The notes under the pieces are model-generated. The model saw only the letters and a list, made by a program, of their open reading frames with translations. It did not search any database and was not told the origin of the DNA. A stretch of 64,000 nucleotides of DNA from Nostoc sp. JL33 (GTDB lineage: Bacteria > Cyanobacteriota > Cyanobacteriia > Cyanobacteriales > Nostocaceae): NCBI RefSeq assembly GCF_017114985.1, contig NZ_JABXKP010000018.1, forward strand, positions 62,001 through 126,000, read 5' to 3'. The translations under genes were made by a program, and so were the position numbers. Below, in pieces: positions 63,111 through 64,000 of this stretch (its first letter is position 1; each line of letters opens with the position of its first letter).

Positions 63111-64000
63111 AAACTTTGAAGCCAGGTTTCTTCTTGTTCAAAAAAATGGTCGATGCCAAAACCAACTGCCCTGTTGTTTCGGGATAATTCGGCTGCTAGC
63201 TGGAGTGCTGCAAATCTTGCGATCGCAGTTTCAAATACTGATGAAAATACAGCATCAATTTTATGCTGTTGGCAAAACTTTCTCAGACGAGATGGTGATC
63301 CAACTATCCCAGGCTTAATCACAAAAATCCCTCGCCAACCTTGTTGATGACAGGCGGCGAGTTGCCCAAGTGTGGCGACAGATTCATCTAAGGCGATCGC
63401 AGTTTCATAACTCATACTCAATTCCAACATTTGCTGAAATTGCTCAACAGGTAGCGGTTGTTCGATAAATTCAATTTCTAGCGGTATTTCTCCATTTTCC
63501 CTGAGATTGTCGCAAGTCCACAGCCATAAGTTAGCTTCCTCATAGCTGAGTCCACCGTTGGCATCTAATCGCAGTTTGGTAAATGCTGGTAAGGTGTGTA
63601 TCAGTGACTCAAAAATTTTTAGTTCATGGGCGATCGCATACACACCAATTTTCCATTTAAACGTCCGATATCCCTGCTGCCATAAGGTTTTCCATTGATT
63701 TAAAGCCGCTTCCCCAGCTGGTAATAAGCCACTGTAGAGGAGTGAAGAGTTAGGAGTTATAAAGTTATCTCCCTCATCTGTCTCATCTCCCCACTCCCCA
63801 CTCCCCACTCCCCACTCCCGCGCTGACTCAAAGCCAAATTGACAACCTGGTAACTCATCTGGGATCGAGAAAATCGTTTCGTCTGTGATTTCTCCTGGGA
63901 GTTGGCGACAAAAATCTAAGGCTTGTTCTAGGGTTTCGGAACCAAACCAGTTAATGGGGGCAATTTCTCCCCAGCCAACTCTAAGAGTTTCATCGGTGAG
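63095..64000 (-). CDS. menC: o-Succinylbenzoate synthase, 5' end beyond window
   Basis: The frame is open to the right edge (LTDETLRVGWGEIAPINWFG at the edge), so the start is missing. MenC dehydrates SHCHC to o-succinylbenzoate. Enolase-superfamily residues are seen: K in GYRTFKWKIGVY, D in KLRLDANGGLSYEEA, E in LEIEFIEQPLPVEQF, D in AIALDESVATLG and K in GIFVIKPGIVGSP. Between QFGFESAR and SGLLPAGEAALNQWK lies a low-complexity stretch ([20 protein letters not shown]) encoded by heptamer repeats. It is upstream of menE with overlapping ends, so the two are one operon. Confidence 0.93.
   Translation of the reverse strand, partial: LTDETLRVGWGEIAPINWFGSETLEQALDFCRQLPGEITDETIFSIPDELPGCQFGFESAREWGVGSGEWGDETDEGDNFITPNSSLLYSGLLPAGEAALNQWKTLWQQGYRTFKWKIGVYAIAHELKIFESLIHTLPAFTKLRLDANGGLSYEEANLWLWTCDNLRENGEIPLEIEFIEQPLPVEQFQQMLELSMSYETAIALDESVATLGQLAACHQQGWRGIFVIKPGIVGSPSRLRKFCQQHKIDAVFSSVFETAIARFAALQLAAELSRNNRAVGFGIDHFFEQEETWLQSLCNSL
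63787..63819. repeat. AGTGGGG heptamer repeat inside menC
   Basis: Four to five units of CCCCACT in the plus strand lie within the menC frame. Beyond it (63735-63765) a second AACTCCT-type heptamer run continues the insertion. Confidence 0.85.

Overview
The window looks like chromosome of a filamentous, heterocyst-type cyanobacterium (Nostoc/Anabaena-like). Pointers are the many GCGATCGC (HIP1) octamers, AT-rich composition, a cyanobacterial NDH-1 subunit, ferredoxin sulfite reductase, menaquinone/phylloquinone-type men genes, Uma2 and DUF29 families, heptanucleotide tandem repeats (AGTGGGG-like and ACTAATG-like) and small dispersed palindromic repeats typical of Nostoc. The genus is inferred from sequence texture and not proven.

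Layout. 1-9.3 kb: the 5' part of a GAF/PAS sensor, hisG with a tandemly triplicated 3' end, an OmpR-type response regulator, a flavin monooxygenase, a DUF29 protein, a 42-bp repeat array, tRNA-Lys(CTT), and a large PAS/GAF histidine-kinase-like protein whose kinase motifs are degenerate. 9.7-15.9 kb: two GH10-like (GHL10) proteins flanking a metal/siderophore-binding lipoprotein, a GC-rich chloramphenicol-phosphotransferase-like gene of probable foreign origin, and a frameshifted secreted protein. 16-25 kb: mobA, a thioredoxin-domain DUF255 protein, clpP, two genes sharing a repeated C-terminal domain, a toxin-antitoxin pair with a dead toxin, and ndhD. 25-28.4 kb: broken Rpn/DUF4351 genes, Uma2, a MITE-like element and a 63-bp minisatellite. 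28.7-37.6 kb: an NmrA-like reductase, then a split type I secretion locus (HlyD; C39-like ABC exporter overlapping a PpiC isomerase) with a subtilisin between the parts, plus another toxin-antitoxin pair with a frameshifted toxin. 38-45.8 kb: a DUF92 (VTE6-like) membrane protein, VOC protein, lipase, truncated TnpB and a separate TnpB C-terminal remnant, TPR protein, rsmE, Uma2. 45.8-53.4 kb: sulfite reductase with a C-terminal ribbon-helix-helix-like tail, an outer-membrane-protein pseudogene, an ADP-ribosylglycohydrolase and its deleted duplicate, cutA, and three conserved cyanobacterial proteins. 53.7-58.6 kb: four tRNA genes (Arg, Thr, Tyr, Ser), a homing-type endonuclease and tyrosine recombinase next to tRNA-Arg, nadA, a metallophosphoesterase. 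58.7-64 kb: orphan antitoxin, DUF697-type GTPase, VapBC, then a thioesterase convergent with menE-menC.

How the genes fit together. Most are independent housekeeping or accessory genes. Clear functional groups are the exporter-PpiC-HlyD-protease region (protein secretion), the thioesterase-menE-menC group (naphthoquinone head-group synthesis), VapBC, and the tRNA-Arg-endonuclease-integrase element. The strongest overall theme is genome erosion and repeat invasion: at least eight broken or truncated genes (two RelE toxins, Rpn genes, two TnpB pieces, an outer-membrane barrel, a duplicated hydrolase, a frameshifted secreted protein), and several genes carrying short repeats inside their reading frames (menE, menC, the Rpn gene, the protease, TnpB).
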